Below are positions 25,419-34,462 of a DNA stretch of 64,000 bases, in pieces; within the stretch, counting starts at the first letter, position 1, and every line of letters starts with the position of its first letter. Location: contig JAFGEQ010000018.1 in the NCBI GenBank assembly GCA_016931515.1, positions 1 to 64,000 of the forward strand, given 5' to 3'. This DNA is from a candidate division CSSED10-310 bacterium (GTDB lineage Bacteria > CSSED10-310). The notes under the pieces were generated by a model. That model was given only the letters and a program-made list of their open reading frames with translations. It had not been told where the DNA came from and ran no database searches. The position numbers and the translations under genes are program-made.

Positions 25419-28204
25419 GATACAGATTTGTCTTACTCTTGTACCTGATCGCCTCACCCCTGCGCAGTGAAACTTCTGATCTTTCTCTACCTGTTTGGAG
25501 TCAGACGATTCGGTACATCCGTGTCGAATCCGCAGCAGGATCTATCGATCAGGAGGTTTATAAAGCAATCAACATCAGGGAGGGTGATACTCTGTCCCGC
25601 CCTCAAATTCGTGACTGCCTGAAACGGATAAATATGTTGAAAAAATTTAATAAGGCCGGAGCATGGGTTGAGTCTTTTGAGGATGGTTGTGTCGTTATAT
25701 TTCGCATCGAACCCGATTGGATCATTCACTCGATCGATTTCGCCGGCGGTCGAATAAATACTTTGTTTCGCTATGGCTTGATAAGCCGATTTTCACCGAA
25801 ATCACTCAGGAAAAATATCAATCTCACACATGGAGAAGTATTTTCCGCCCAAAAATGTGCAGCCTCAGTGCAAATGTTAAAGGATTTCTACTACAACAAC
25901 GGCTATGCTCAAGCAATTGTGGAACTCGTGCCTTCGTTTCATCATGAAAATGCCACTGTTGACCTTCTCTTCCACATAAACCAGGGAAAACCGACTCTGG
26001 TCAGGAATATAACCTTTGAAGGTAATAATGAAATTCAGAGCGATACACTAGTAAGGCATTCCGGGGTTTCAAGGAATAGAAAATTCTCGAGAAAACAAGC
26101 GAATGAAGCGCGTCTGAAACTCGAGCGCTATTACAAGCGTAAAGGTTTCCTGAATGTTCAGGTCAATCGCCCAGCCATCCGGTATGATCGTGAAAAAAAT
26201 TCGATCTCCCTTTCCTTTAAAATCGTTGAAAACAACCCTGTTGACATCACCGTATCGACACGTTGGCATAGATGGAACCTTCCGTGGTGGTTTTATTTTC
26301 TAGAGAACCGCATGGATTTGTATCTCGAAATTCTGGGCATAGAAGAATCCGGCCAAATCGATCAGGCGCGTTTTTTAGAAGGAGTCCGTCACCTGGAGCA
26401 GGAGTTTTGGAACCATGGATATCTGAATGCATCCGTTGAACTGGATGAAGTTAAAGATAAATCAGGACGTATTTCATACCACTTTCAAATCGATGAAAAA
26501 GAACCCATGGAAGTGGCCGATGTCAAGATACAGGGGAATGAATTCCTGTCGATTCAGGATATAGAAGCCAACCGGTTGATCGCCACAACACCGGGCAACC
26601 GATTCCATTACGATACTTTTCTCGCTGATGGTGATGACCTTGCGAACTACTATAAAGCCAACGGGTTTCATGATGTTCAGGTAACCGCGGGATATACTTC
26701 GGGATACCAGAAAAAACAGGTTTCAATAACATTCGAAATCAAGGAAGGTCTCCAATATCGATGGTCCGCAGTAACCGTCTCGGGAAACACAGCGTTATCT
26801 TACAACGAAATACTCGGAATTCTGTCGATTTCTCCTTCATCGCCCTATCAAGCGGATATTGTTGGTTCCAGGATTGACAATCTGGTCGATCATTACCTTG
26901 AGCTTGGTTATGCGGACGCGGCAATCGATTGGCATGTTATCGGCGACAATACGACTTCTCCAGTGCTTGACCTGGTGATTCATGAAGGCGTACGCTCCGA
27001 AGTGGAGACAGTCCTTATAAATGGTTACACAAGAACGCTTCGTTCTGTCATTGAGAGGAATCTGCCATCACTCCTTGGAGAACCCTTTTGTTATAAAACC
27101 GTTCTTGACGCTGAACGAAAACTGATTAAAACCAATCTTTTCAGGTCAGTTCAAATATCCAATCCCTCATGGGAGGCCGGCTCCAGAAAAAGAACTCTTG
27201 TTATAGATGTGAAAGAACAACCCTTTGTGTTCCTCGAGGGTGGTCCCGGTTATAACTCGGATCGGGGTCTTAATGGCTATTTAAGCCTCTATACAACAAA
27301 CTTGGGTGGTTCCAACCGCTATCTCGGTATCTCCGGCTCGGTTTCAGAAAAAGATAGCAAATCCAATATAATTTTCAGAGAGCCGGAGTTTGCCAATTTA
27401 CCAATCCAACTTGAGTTGCGTTTGCTGACTGAGCAGACCAGTGAGACTGATTATCGTTTAAATCGTCGGGGAACCCGATCGACATGGTCATACCGTATCC
27501 GAGATAAACTCCGTCTTCTACTCGTGTACCGATTCGACAATGATGAACCCTATGATATAGCTGTTGATGCAGATATTCCCGAGGATTATCGAAACTCGGT
27601 TAAAATTGGAAGCCTTATTCCCGGTTTCCTGTTCGATTCCCGCGATGACCCGCGCGCACCTCAATCAGGCAGTCTGTTATCCACGAAATTCGAGTTTGCG
27701 AGGAGTATGTATAGTTCAGAAGTACCCTTTACCAAAATCACTGCGGAAGCTACTCACTTCTTCGGGTTCGGATCCCGAGGCGTACTCGGTATTTCTCTGC
27801 GCTCAGGGTTGGGCTATCATCTTCCATTTCAGGAGCAATTCAGGTTAGGCGGGACAAAATCTATTCGGGGTTGGGATTTCGAATCAATACGAAAAAATCA
27901 ATATGATGAAGGGCATACGATTGCGCTCCAGGAAGATACGAAAGCAGATCTCTCTGTGCTCTTCAACATTGAATACCGTTATCCATTGATACTGGGCCTT
28001 GAGGGAGTTCTCTTCTTCGATACAGGAAATGTATATGAAGACTATTCAGATGCGATGCTGTCGCAGTTAAAAGGTACAACGGGTCTGGGCATACGATTCA
28101 TGACACCTGTCGGACCGATCGGGGTTGATTATGGATACAATGTCATGCGAGATGACGAGGATCCCAGAGAGAGATGGTCATTCGTGATTGGTAACACCTT
28201 TTAG
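25415..28204 (+). CDS. Omp85-family outer-membrane protein with about seven POTRA domains
   Basis: 929-aa TamA/BamA-type protein. A signal peptide (about residues 1-20) is followed by seven POTRA-like repeats up to about residue 585, recognisable by recurring G-x5-L starts and YY/HY...GY/GF ends (YYNNGY, YYKRKGF, FWNHGY, YYKANGF, HYLELGY). The rest is a 16-strand barrel with the Omp85 motif GGTKSIRGWDFES and a terminal aromatic residue (NTF). Its ATG overlaps the tamB stop (ATGA), supporting a Tam-like role, but BamA has five POTRA and TamA three. An in-frame ATG at 25400 would fall inside tamB. The end overlaps the convergent gene by 27 bp. Confidence 0.9.
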   Translation: MRYRFVLLLYLIASPLRSETSDLSLPVWSQTIRYIRVESAAGSIDQEVYKAINIREGDTLSRPQIRDCLKRINMLKKFNKAGAWVESFEDGCVVIFRIEPDWIIHSIDFAGGRINTLFRYGLISRFSPKSLRKNINLTHGEVFSAQKCAASVQMLKDFYYNNGYAQAIVELVPSFHHENATVDLLFHINQGKPTLVRNITFEGNNEIQSDTLVRHSGVSRNRKFSRKQANEARLKLERYYKRKGFLNVQVNRPAIRYDREKNSISLSFKIVENNPVDITVSTRWHRWNLPWWFYFLENRMDLYLEILGIEESGQIDQARFLEGVRHLEQEFWNHGYLNASVELDEVKDKSGRISYHFQIDEKEPMEVADVKIQGNEFLSIQDIEANRLIATTPGNRFHYDTFLADGDDLANYYKANGFHDVQVTAGYTSGYQKKQVSITFEIKEGLQYRWSAVTVSGNTALSYNEILGILSISPSSPYQADIVGSRIDNLVDHYLELGYADAAIDWHVIGDNTTSPVLDLVIHEGVRSEVETVLINGYTRTLRSVIERNLPSLLGEPFCYKTVLDAERKLIKTNLFRSVQISNPSWEAGSRKRTLVIDVKEQPFVFLEGGPGYNSDRGLNGYLSLYTTNLGGSNRYLGISGSVSEKDSKSNIIFREPEFANLPIQLELRLLTEQTSETDYRLNRRGTRSTWSYRIRDKLRLLLVYRFDNDEPYDIAVDADIPEDYRNSVKIGSLIPGFLFDSRDDPRAPQSGSLLSTKFEFARSMYSSEVPFTKITAEATHFFGFGSRGVLGISLRSGLGYHLPFQEQFRLGGTKSIRGWDFESIRKNQYDEGHTIALQEDTKADLSVLFNIEYRYPLILGLEGVLFFDTGNVYEDYSDAMLSQLKGTTGLGIRFMTPVGPIGVDYGYNVMRDDEDPRERWSFVIGNTF

Positions 28205-28939
28205 CGTATCCATTAAAATTATCTGATTTTTACTGATGGACCGTGTGATCATCCGCCCGACAACAGTGTCGACATGAAGTGGCGCGATGGCATTCTGCGC
28301 AACCTCTCTTCTGGATATTACAACAGGTTTCAGATCAGCCATCGTCAAAATTGTGCCTTCGTCCAAATCCCGGGCTGCGGCAACAACCATAACTTCGTCG
28401 AATCCACCCAATTCACGTTGTATATACTCCGATAAAATATGCTCCGCAAAAACAGGAAATTTTCGCATGATTTCCGGAACGGCGTTAATGATAATCGGAA
28501 TCATCGCGATAATCGGGATCAGCCATTTTAAATGTTTTTTATCCGGAGACACTGTTATGGTCTGAGTGGGAGATGCCGCATGATCCTCCATGCTTCCTTC
28601 ATCTGATTCATCTAAAACTGATTTTGTCGTTACACGTACCTCAGCACCCGCTTGCTCCAGAAGATTCACAAGTTGGCTGATCTTTGTTGTATCGACAGAA
28701 GAAAGAAGCAGAACGGGGAGTGAATGTTGTAAATCAAGAGACTCTCTCAAAGATCTGCGGGTGACTCGCATCAGAATGGAAGCAGTTTGAGACACATTCG
28801 GACCAAACGAGACGAGATGTACGAGATATACCGGATCACCGTTCTGTTCCGGATTTCGTTGATATCGGCAAGCCGGACAGGCAGCATCGGGGCGCTTGAT
28901 TATATGACCGCAATTAGCACATCGATAAACCGATTCCAT
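28178..28939 (-). CDS. Zinc-ribbon, L7/L12-like, transmembrane and SAF-domain protein
   Basis: 253 aa with an unusual domain order. Residues 7-24 are a zinc ribbon (CANC...CPAC). Residues 37-106 resemble the ribosomal L7/L12 C-terminal fold (RRSLRESLDL, then LVNLLEQAGAEVRV). An acidic linker precedes one transmembrane helix (138-153), and residues 182-246 form a SAF domain (AAARDLDEGTILTMADL, VVGRMITRSISKNQII) as in CpaB/FlgA-type periplasmic proteins. The start is taken at 28939; a GTG/ATG series up to 28999 is in frame but would overlap the divergent promoter. No Shine-Dalgarno. Function unknown; the topology suggests linking a cytoplasmic factor to a periplasmic site. Confidence 0.72.
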   Translation of the reverse strand: MESVYRCANCGHIIKRPDAACPACRYQRNPEQNGDPVYLVHLVSFGPNVSQTASILMRVTRRSLRESLDLQHSLPVLLLSSVDTTKISQLVNLLEQAGAEVRVTTKSVLDESDEGSMEDHAASPTQTITVSPDKKHLKWLIPIIAMIPIIINAVPEIMRKFPVFAEHILSEYIQRELGGFDEVMVVAAARDLDEGTILTMADLKPVVISRREVAQNAIAPLHVDTVVGRMITRSISKNQIILMDTLKGVTNHE

Positions 28940-28948
28940 AACAGATGT

Positions 28949-28977
28949 ATTCCACATGAAATTACTCATCTCGTCAA
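28949..28977 (-). promoter_or_regulatory. Possible promoter of the zinc-ribbon/SAF gene
   Basis: Minus strand TTGACG (28972-28977), 17 bases, then TGGAAT (28949-28954), ending nine bases before the ATG at 28939. Predicts an almost leaderless transcript, in line with the lack of a ribosome-binding site. Confidence 0.35.
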
Positions 28978-28983
28978 GCCCCA

Positions 28984-29012
28984 TTGACACATTCGTCAAA
29001 CAGACCTAACCT
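28984..29012 (+). promoter_or_regulatory. Possible promoter of the TPR gene at 29035
   Basis: A perfect TTGACA (28984-28989), 17 bases, then a weak TAACCT (29007-29012). The Shine-Dalgarno GAGG at 29023-29026 and ATG at 29035 follow. Confidence 0.38.
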
Positions 29013-29034
29013 GACCCGCAGTGAGGATGCCATT

Positions 29035-30051
29035 ATGAGACGACTTAATATTCTGCTTGCATTAATCATAACAATCATCGGCAGCACAGGCCTTGTGAAG
29101 GCCTATGATCTTGAAGGCATAATTTTCGATTATGATCGAAAACCGCTTGTTGATGCGCTTGTCAGCCTGTTATCAGTCCAGCGGGATGAGGTCGGGCGTG
29201 AATATACCAACAAGAATGGAGAATACCGCATTCGGAACATTGCTGCAGGTTTGTACACCATGGAAATCAGCAAGATGGGTATGAAAAAAGTTACCATGGA
29301 AGTGAGTGTTGGCGGACCATTATACCAATCAACCATTTATAAAGACATATACCTAAATGAGCTCATACGTTTCGAGAGTGTCAAGCCATCTGAACTGAAA
29401 GGCCTGTATATAACCGAAAGCGAAACAATGCCTCTGACTGCGTTTTCTAATTATCTCAAAGGTGTAAAAAAGCTTGAAAAGAAAAAATACAAAGCCGCTC
29501 TGAAGGAGTTCAATAAGGCTATAAAGCGTTATCCGGAATTTTCACGTTGTTATACTCATATCGGTGAAATAAAAGCTATACAAGGAAAAATCGAAGAAGC
29601 GAAAACGGCTCTTTCAAAAGCCATTGAACTCAACAACCGGGACCCTTTTCCTTTAACTGCTCTGGGAAGACTCCTGGTCGACCAATCGGACTATGTAGAG
29701 GCAATACCTTTTCTGAGAAACGCTACCGAGATGGATTCCGCCAGAGCTGAGAATCACTTTCTTCTGGGTAAAGCCCTCTATCACACAAACCACTCTACAG
29801 ATGCAGAAAAATGCATTCTTCAAGGATTAATGATCCAACCGCGTGAATCGGGTGATGCACGTATTATCCTGGCGGATATTTATTTTGCACAGAAACGTTA
29901 CTCGGAAAGCAGAAACATGCTGGATGCTTACCTGCGGGACAATCCATTTGCTGAAAACAAACTTCAGATTCGCAAACGCATAGAGGAAATGGAGATGCTG
30001 CTCAATCCTTCGGGAAAAGAGATATCCGGTCAGTCCCGATCATCGGATTAA
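29035..30051 (+). CDS. Exported TPR protein with carboxypeptidase-regulatory-like domain
   Basis: 338 aa. A signal peptide (residues 1-23, cleaved near VKA-YD) is followed by a beta-sandwich of the carboxypeptidase-regulatory type (about 24-92: EGIIFDYDRKPLVDALV, NKNGEYRIRNIAAGLYTMEI). Helical TPR repeats run from about 125 to 310 (YLKGVKKLEKKKYKAALKEF, AKTALSKAIELNNRDPF, NHFLLGKALYHTNHS). It is probably periplasmic and protein-binding. ATG 29035 is chosen for GAGG at seven bases; upstream in-frame codons would precede the signal peptide. Its stop shares TTAA with the convergent DUF5989-like gene. Partner unknown. Confidence 0.8.
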   Translation: MRRLNILLALIITIIGSTGLVKAYDLEGIIFDYDRKPLVDALVSLLSVQRDEVGREYTNKNGEYRIRNIAAGLYTMEISKMGMKKVTMEVSVGGPLYQSTIYKDIYLNELIRFESVKPSELKGLYITESETMPLTAFSNYLKGVKKLEKKKYKAALKEFNKAIKRYPEFSRCYTHIGEIKAIQGKIEEAKTALSKAIELNNRDPFPLTALGRLLVDQSDYVEAIPFLRNATEMDSARAENHFLLGKALYHTNHSTDAEKCILQGLMIQPRESGDARIILADIYFAQKRYSESRNMLDAYLRDNPFAENKLQIRKRIEEMEMLLNPSGKEISGQSRSSD

Positions 30052-30257
30052 AACATTGCATAAATCATCGGGAAAACGGTTGATGAAGTGGACAACACAA
30101 CAAAAACACTCATCAAGACCATGATGATAATTATCGGAAGCAACCACCATTTTTTCGAGTGTTTTAGAAAATCCCAGAATTCTCTGAAGATAGAGTATGA
30201 TTCTACAGATTCGCGTTTTGTCTCAACCTTTTCGCTTTTCTTTTTATTGGATTCCAC
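30048..30257 (-). CDS. DUF5989-like small membrane protein
   Basis: 69 aa, GTG start after GAGAGG. A basic N-terminal tail is followed by EFWDFLKHSKKWWLLPIII, one transmembrane helix, and a short exit ending AMF. The F-x-R/K-x-x-K-K-W-W-L-x-P core is what I associate with DUF5989. That family is found next to SxtJ-like proteins and NodU-type carbamoyltransferases, exactly as here. Last gene of the carbamoyltransferase operon; probable small membrane partner with no known activity. Confidence 0.75.
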   Translation of the reverse strand: MESNKKKSEKVETKRESVESYSIFREFWDFLKHSKKWWLLPIIIIMVLMSVFVVLSTSSTVFPMIYAMF

Positions 30258-30275
30258 TGCTTCCTCTCTATAATT

Positions 30276-30728
30276 TCAGAACAATCGTCGGCAACGTGCA
30301 GGATCAAACTCGTCTTCGGAACGTAAGATCCAGTATGATTCGTTCTGCCGATCCAACTTAAGCCGCATGCTGTCCTTCCCCATTAAACGCAAGATGACAC
30401 CGACCGGGAAAAACAGACCAAAAAACAGAATAATCAGAACCAACCGAGTCATGATCCATCCGATAATCAGACTGATAATCAGGAATACGGTATTCACAGG
30501 GCGCAGTGCCTCGGGAATAATAGCTGCTGCCAGACCGGATAATAAGCCGAGGCCTGATAAAACAATCAGTTTTACTGGTGTACCTGTTGTTTCTGAATAG
30601 CTCCAGAAATAGATAACACCCGCCATCGCGAGCAGTAGTCCGGCAAGGAGTAAACCGAACAATCTCATTGCAGAGCGGTTCTGATCCATTGAATGCAAAT
30701 CGTTTTTTATTTCCTGAATGATACTCAT
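30276..30728 (-). CDS. SxtJ-like membrane protein
   Basis: 150 aa with four hydrophobic segments: two near residues 22-42 and 50-66, then two between 75 and 115. The soluble end is LKLDRQNESYWILRSEDEFDPARCRRLF. The segment ILRLMGKDSMRLKLDR and the tail are typical of the SxtJ family, named from the saxitoxin cluster and commonly paired with a NodU-type carbamoyltransferase. GGAG precedes the ATG. Position between carbamoyltransferase and DUF5989-like genes supports the call. Role unknown. Confidence 0.75.
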   Translation of the reverse strand: MSIIQEIKNDLHSMDQNRSAMRLFGLLLAGLLLAMAGVIYFWSYSETTGTPVKLIVLSGLGLLSGLAAAIIPEALRPVNTVFLIISLIIGWIMTRLVLIILFFGLFFPVGVILRLMGKDSMRLKLDRQNESYWILRSEDEFDPARCRRLF

Positions 30729-30758
30729 CGATGATCTCCAAGGTCCACTGAAAAAAAA

Positions 30759-32576
30759 TCAATCCAGTTTAAATTCATTTCGCCAATCCCTGTCATCATC
30801 CATCTTTGGTTGTTTCAGCTTATCCAGCACAAAATCACCCAATACCAGATAATCCATTTCAGTTCGCATAAAACACTTGTATGCGTCCTCCGGACTGCAG
30901 ACAATGGGTTCACCACGAACATTGAATGACGTGTTAATTATGACTCCACAACCGGTTCGATTTTCGAACGCTTTGATCAATGCGTGGTATCTGGGATTAG
31001 TCTGTGCTGAAACAGACTGGATCCGAGCTGAATAATCGACATGTGTAACCGCAGGAATCGTTGATCGAACGATATTGAGTTTATCAATCCCGAAAAGGTC
31101 CTGCTCTTCTTTCGTCATCTGCCGCCGGAGCTCGCTTCGCACGGGAGCGGTCAGCAGCATGTACGGACTGGGTCGATCAATCTCGAAATATTCGCTGATT
31201 CTCTCTTCCAATACTGTTGGAGCAAACGGCCTGAAACTCTCCCGATATTTGATTTTCAGATTGATGGTTTTCTGCATTTTGGGGGATCGCGCATCACCAA
31301 TAATTGAGCGGTTTCCAAGCGCTCTGGGTCCAAACTCCATGCGTCCCTGGAACCAGCCGACGACATTCTCCTGCTCGAGTAGTGCAGCAGCGACATCTGG
31401 TGTTTCGTTGTGTTCATACCGTGTGTGAGGATACCCGTTTCTATCGAGGAATGATTGTATCTCTTCATTGCTGTATTCGGGTCCCAGATAGGATCCCTTC
31501 TGTCTGTCAAAACCATCTATCCGATCACGTGCGTTTCCAGCATATTGATACCAACCATATAGCGCCGCCCCCAACGCTCCACCAGCATCGCCTGACGCCG
31601 GTTGAATCCATATCTCCTCGAACGGTCCCTCGCGAAGCAACCGACCATTCCCGACACAATTCAATCCTACGCCGCCAGCAATGCACAGCTTTTTCTCGCC
31701 AGTCAGTTTATGCACATAACGGGCAGTTCGAAGCATAATTTCTTCAGTCACTTCCTGAACCGACCGAGCTAAATCCATCTCGCGCTGCGTGAGATCCGAC
31801 TCCGGCTGACGCGGCGGTCCGCCAAACAAATCCGCAAACGCATCATTTGTCATGGTCAAACCGGTACAATAATTGAAATATTTCATGTTCAATCGATAGG
31901 AGCCATCTTCTTTCAGATCCACCAGCTCTTTTAGAATTACATCCTTGTATTTTGGTTCCCCATACGGCGCAAGACCCATGACCTTGTATTCACCCGAATT
32001 CACCCGAAAACCGGTAAAATATGTGAATGCCGAGTATAAAAGGCCGATGGAATGCGGGAAATGAATTTCTGCCAGAAGACGGATTGTATTGCCGTCACCC
32101 AGTCCATATGATGTCGTGGTCCATTCGCCAACGCCATCGAACGTTATGATCGCCGCCCGATCAAAAACTGTCGGGAAAAACGCAGAAGCAGCATGTGACT
32201 CATGATGCTGTGGGAAGATCATCGGTCCTTTATAGCCCAGAGTCTTGCTGATCAGCTTTGGAATCATCAGTTTGCGCTTCAGCCATAACGGCATAGCCTG
32301 CATGAAAGACTGAATCCCCCTTGGAGCAAACATCAGGTACGTTTCCAACAGACGCTCAAACTTAATCAACGGTTTGTCATAGAAGGCGACTAAATCAACG
32401 TCGTCTATCGAGATTGATGCCTCCTTAAGACAATATTGCACTGCGTTTTCAGGGAAATCCTGATCGTGCTTAATCCGGGTAAATCGTTCTTCCTGAGCTG
32501 CGGCCAGGATATCCCCATCCTCAACAAGGGCGGCAGCAGAATCATGATAAAAGCTTGAAATTCCTAGTATTTTCAT
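30759..32576 (-). CDS. NodU/CmcH-type carbamoyltransferase
   Basis: 605-aa enzyme expected to transfer a carbamoyl group from carbamoyl phosphate to a hydroxyl, with ATP forming a carbamoyl-adenylate. The N-terminal actin/ASKHA-like domain has GISSFYHDSAAALVEDG, EERFTRIKHD, HHESHAASAF and CIAGGVGLNCVGNG. The C-terminal YrdC-like region has FQGRMEFGPRALGNRSI and TSFNVRGEPIVC. Length is typical. Lies in an operon with a GT-C membrane protein upstream and SxtJ/DUF5989-like proteins downstream. The substrate is probably a sugar of the surface glycan or lipid carrier, by context only. Confidence 0.92.
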   Translation of the reverse strand: MKILGISSFYHDSAAALVEDGDILAAAQEERFTRIKHDQDFPENAVQYCLKEASISIDDVDLVAFYDKPLIKFERLLETYLMFAPRGIQSFMQAMPLWLKRKLMIPKLISKTLGYKGPMIFPQHHESHAASAFFPTVFDRAAIITFDGVGEWTTTSYGLGDGNTIRLLAEIHFPHSIGLLYSAFTYFTGFRVNSGEYKVMGLAPYGEPKYKDVILKELVDLKEDGSYRLNMKYFNYCTGLTMTNDAFADLFGGPPRQPESDLTQREMDLARSVQEVTEEIMLRTARYVHKLTGEKKLCIAGGVGLNCVGNGRLLREGPFEEIWIQPASGDAGGALGAALYGWYQYAGNARDRIDGFDRQKGSYLGPEYSNEEIQSFLDRNGYPHTRYEHNETPDVAAALLEQENVVGWFQGRMEFGPRALGNRSIIGDARSPKMQKTINLKIKYRESFRPFAPTVLEERISEYFEIDRPSPYMLLTAPVRSELRRQMTKEEQDLFGIDKLNIVRSTIPAVTHVDYSARIQSVSAQTNPRYHALIKAFENRTGCGVIINTSFNVRGEPIVCSPEDAYKCFMRTEMDYLVLGDFVLDKLKQPKMDDDRDWRNEFKLD

Positions 32577-32582
32577 AATTCC

Positions 32583-34367
32583 CTATAACAAGTGACGAGC
32601 GCTGTCATCCGCTCTGATCAACTCCAGATTATTGCCGAGTGGTCCCGTTTTAACCAAGCGATACACGACCCGATGCGGAAATTCTTTTTTAATCCTTTCG
32701 ATTGAAACCGTATCAACCGAAGGGAGAAAGATATTACCACTCAGATCAGGAGAATTCCACGTATAAATATTCATGCAATACAAATCTTTTGCCACGACAA
32801 TTATCGACGCCTCCTCCGGTTCCGGCACTTGCGATCTCTGCAAAACCGGTGGCAGCAGCCCATAATACAGATTGTGTAGTGGAACGAAGATCGTAATCGA
32901 TAGACTGAGCATAATAGCGAGGAGAACGGCAAGACCAACCGGTTGACCCCGACAAGTCCAGGAAATCGGTAGCATCCCACTGACAAGTCGCAACCCGGAC
33001 ACGAACAGGATCAAAGATGCTGGAATCACCTCGGCAAAATACCGGGGACCAAAATTCGGACTGGGAGTAAAATAAAACATATAAAGGATAGTATTGAAAA
33101 GGATTGACAGGAAGAGCACCCAGTTCAATGGATTCTGTTTTTCCAGAATTATGGTTATGACCAGAATAAGTGTCATCCAACCCATAGCACCGAAGGATCC
33201 CCATCCGAACATCTCCGCATTCCATAAACGCAATAATATCTCAACGTTTCGAACGCCCCTGGCAAGATCATGACCGCTTCGCCCACCACCCGGCAAGGGT
33301 TCTCCAAGATCATCCCCAAAACCCAATCGTCGCTCCGGATCAACAAAATACCGAGGGTTGACCCGGAAATCTCCCGTCACCTTCTGATTGTAGATTCCCA
33401 GGACAACAACGAAGCAAAACAAAGGAATCAGAAATGCAACCAGATGTTTCCAACTTTTCGAACGAACCCGCCATAAAACCACTGCGTACAAGGGTGTCAG
33501 CGCAACTGCACCTGCCTGTGGACGGGTAATGTATAACCACCCGATTGCAATGCTTGCGAGCAGAGGCTCGAGCAATGAGGCGTCGACCCCCTTTTTCATC
33601 CAGCGCCACCCCATCCACAAGGCGAGAGTTACCCAGACGATTGCTGTTGCGTGTGCCATAAAAATCGAGTTCATCATCCTGAAAAATGGTGAGCAAAGAC
33701 CCAATATACTCGCAACACGTGCTGAACTTTCGTTCAACATGTCACGGCTGGTAAAATAGATAAGAACCAGGGCGATACCACCGGCTATCGGGTTGACAAG
33801 CCAATCCACCCCAAGACGGAATCCGATCGCCAGGAATAAAGAGTATCCTGGATAAACAGACCCATACCATTTCGACTCATTCAAGATGATGAATGGAAAC
33901 CGGAAGAGTTCAGGCAGCGGCGGAACGCTGGCAAAAAACTGGCCCAAGGCAAAATTCCTTGCCTGAAAATGGTAGTTGAACCCATCGAAAATTCTCGGAA
34001 CACCTCCTAGTACCCAGAGAGCCGTGCACGCTGACAATCCCGTAAACAGAACCGGAATCACACCCCAGAAAAACCATCCTGGTATTTTTCTCCACCTGAT
34101 TAGGAGGGAAGCGATGATTTGCCTTATGGTTTCGAATGAAATCAAAAAAAGAGTGCCGAGGATCGCAGATGGAGTCAGCCAAATGAAATAGGCTCTAAGA
34201 TGCAAATTGTAGACGGCAGCTCGTTCCGTGTATTGCTTAATGCTTAATGTATCCAGGGGTACAAGGTTTCTGATTGTCACATGATATATGATCAGCATAG
34301 AAAACATGAGCAAGACAATAGATATCCGTTTGTTTGTGGGATTTGTAAAAATCTTTGGCAGACCCAT
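32583..34367 (-). CDS. GT-C-type polytopic membrane protein, putative glycosyltransferase
   Basis: 594 aa with about twelve hydrophobic segments and a soluble C-terminal end. The first large loop holds GGVPRIFDGFNYHFQARNFALGQ and, after it, VYPGYSLFLAIG, the layout of ArnT/PMT-like GT-C enzymes that use lipid-linked sugars, with Asp in FDGFNY as the candidate catalytic acid. Six bases separate it from the carbamoyltransferase. No Shine-Dalgarno; a promoter-like pair ends seven bases before the ATG. The donor would be a polyprenyl-phosphate sugar, as made by the DPM-synthase-like gene at 42693. Confidence 0.72.
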   Translation of the reverse strand: MGLPKIFTNPTNKRISIVLLMFSMLIIYHVTIRNLVPLDTLSIKQYTERAAVYNLHLRAYFIWLTPSAILGTLFLISFETIRQIIASLLIRWRKIPGWFFWGVIPVLFTGLSACTALWVLGGVPRIFDGFNYHFQARNFALGQFFASVPPLPELFRFPFIILNESKWYGSVYPGYSLFLAIGFRLGVDWLVNPIAGGIALVLIYFTSRDMLNESSARVASILGLCSPFFRMMNSIFMAHATAIVWVTLALWMGWRWMKKGVDASLLEPLLASIAIGWLYITRPQAGAVALTPLYAVVLWRVRSKSWKHLVAFLIPLFCFVVVLGIYNQKVTGDFRVNPRYFVDPERRLGFGDDLGEPLPGGGRSGHDLARGVRNVEILLRLWNAEMFGWGSFGAMGWMTLILVITIILEKQNPLNWVLFLSILFNTILYMFYFTPSPNFGPRYFAEVIPASLILFVSGLRLVSGMLPISWTCRGQPVGLAVLLAIMLSLSITIFVPLHNLYYGLLPPVLQRSQVPEPEEASIIVVAKDLYCMNIYTWNSPDLSGNIFLPSVDTVSIERIKKEFPHRVVYRLVKTGPLGNNLELIRADDSARHLL

Positions 34368-34374
34368 GATCTCG

Positions 34375-34403
34375 AAGATAGCGAAAATTCCTTCGCAGGT
34401 AAA
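34375..34403 (-). promoter_or_regulatory. Possible promoter of the carbamoyltransferase operon
   Basis: Minus strand TTTACC (34398-34403), 17 bases, TATCTT (34375-34380), seven bases before the ATG at 34367. The spacer carries a perfect GCGAA-AATTCC-TTCGC inverted repeat (34381-34396), a possible operator. Confidence 0.4.
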
Positions 34404-34433
34404 TCGTAGATGACGTACTTTTAACAGATGGTG

Positions 34434-34462
34434 TTGATTTACCCCCGGTCTTTAATTATGAT
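34434..34462 (+). promoter_or_regulatory. Promoter of the radical SAM operon
   Basis: TTGATT (34434-34439), 17 bases, TATGAT (34457-34462). Transcription from about 34469 would give a leader of some 47 bases before the GTG at 34516. It is back to back with the carbamoyltransferase promoter, so both operons could answer one regulator. Confidence 0.58.
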
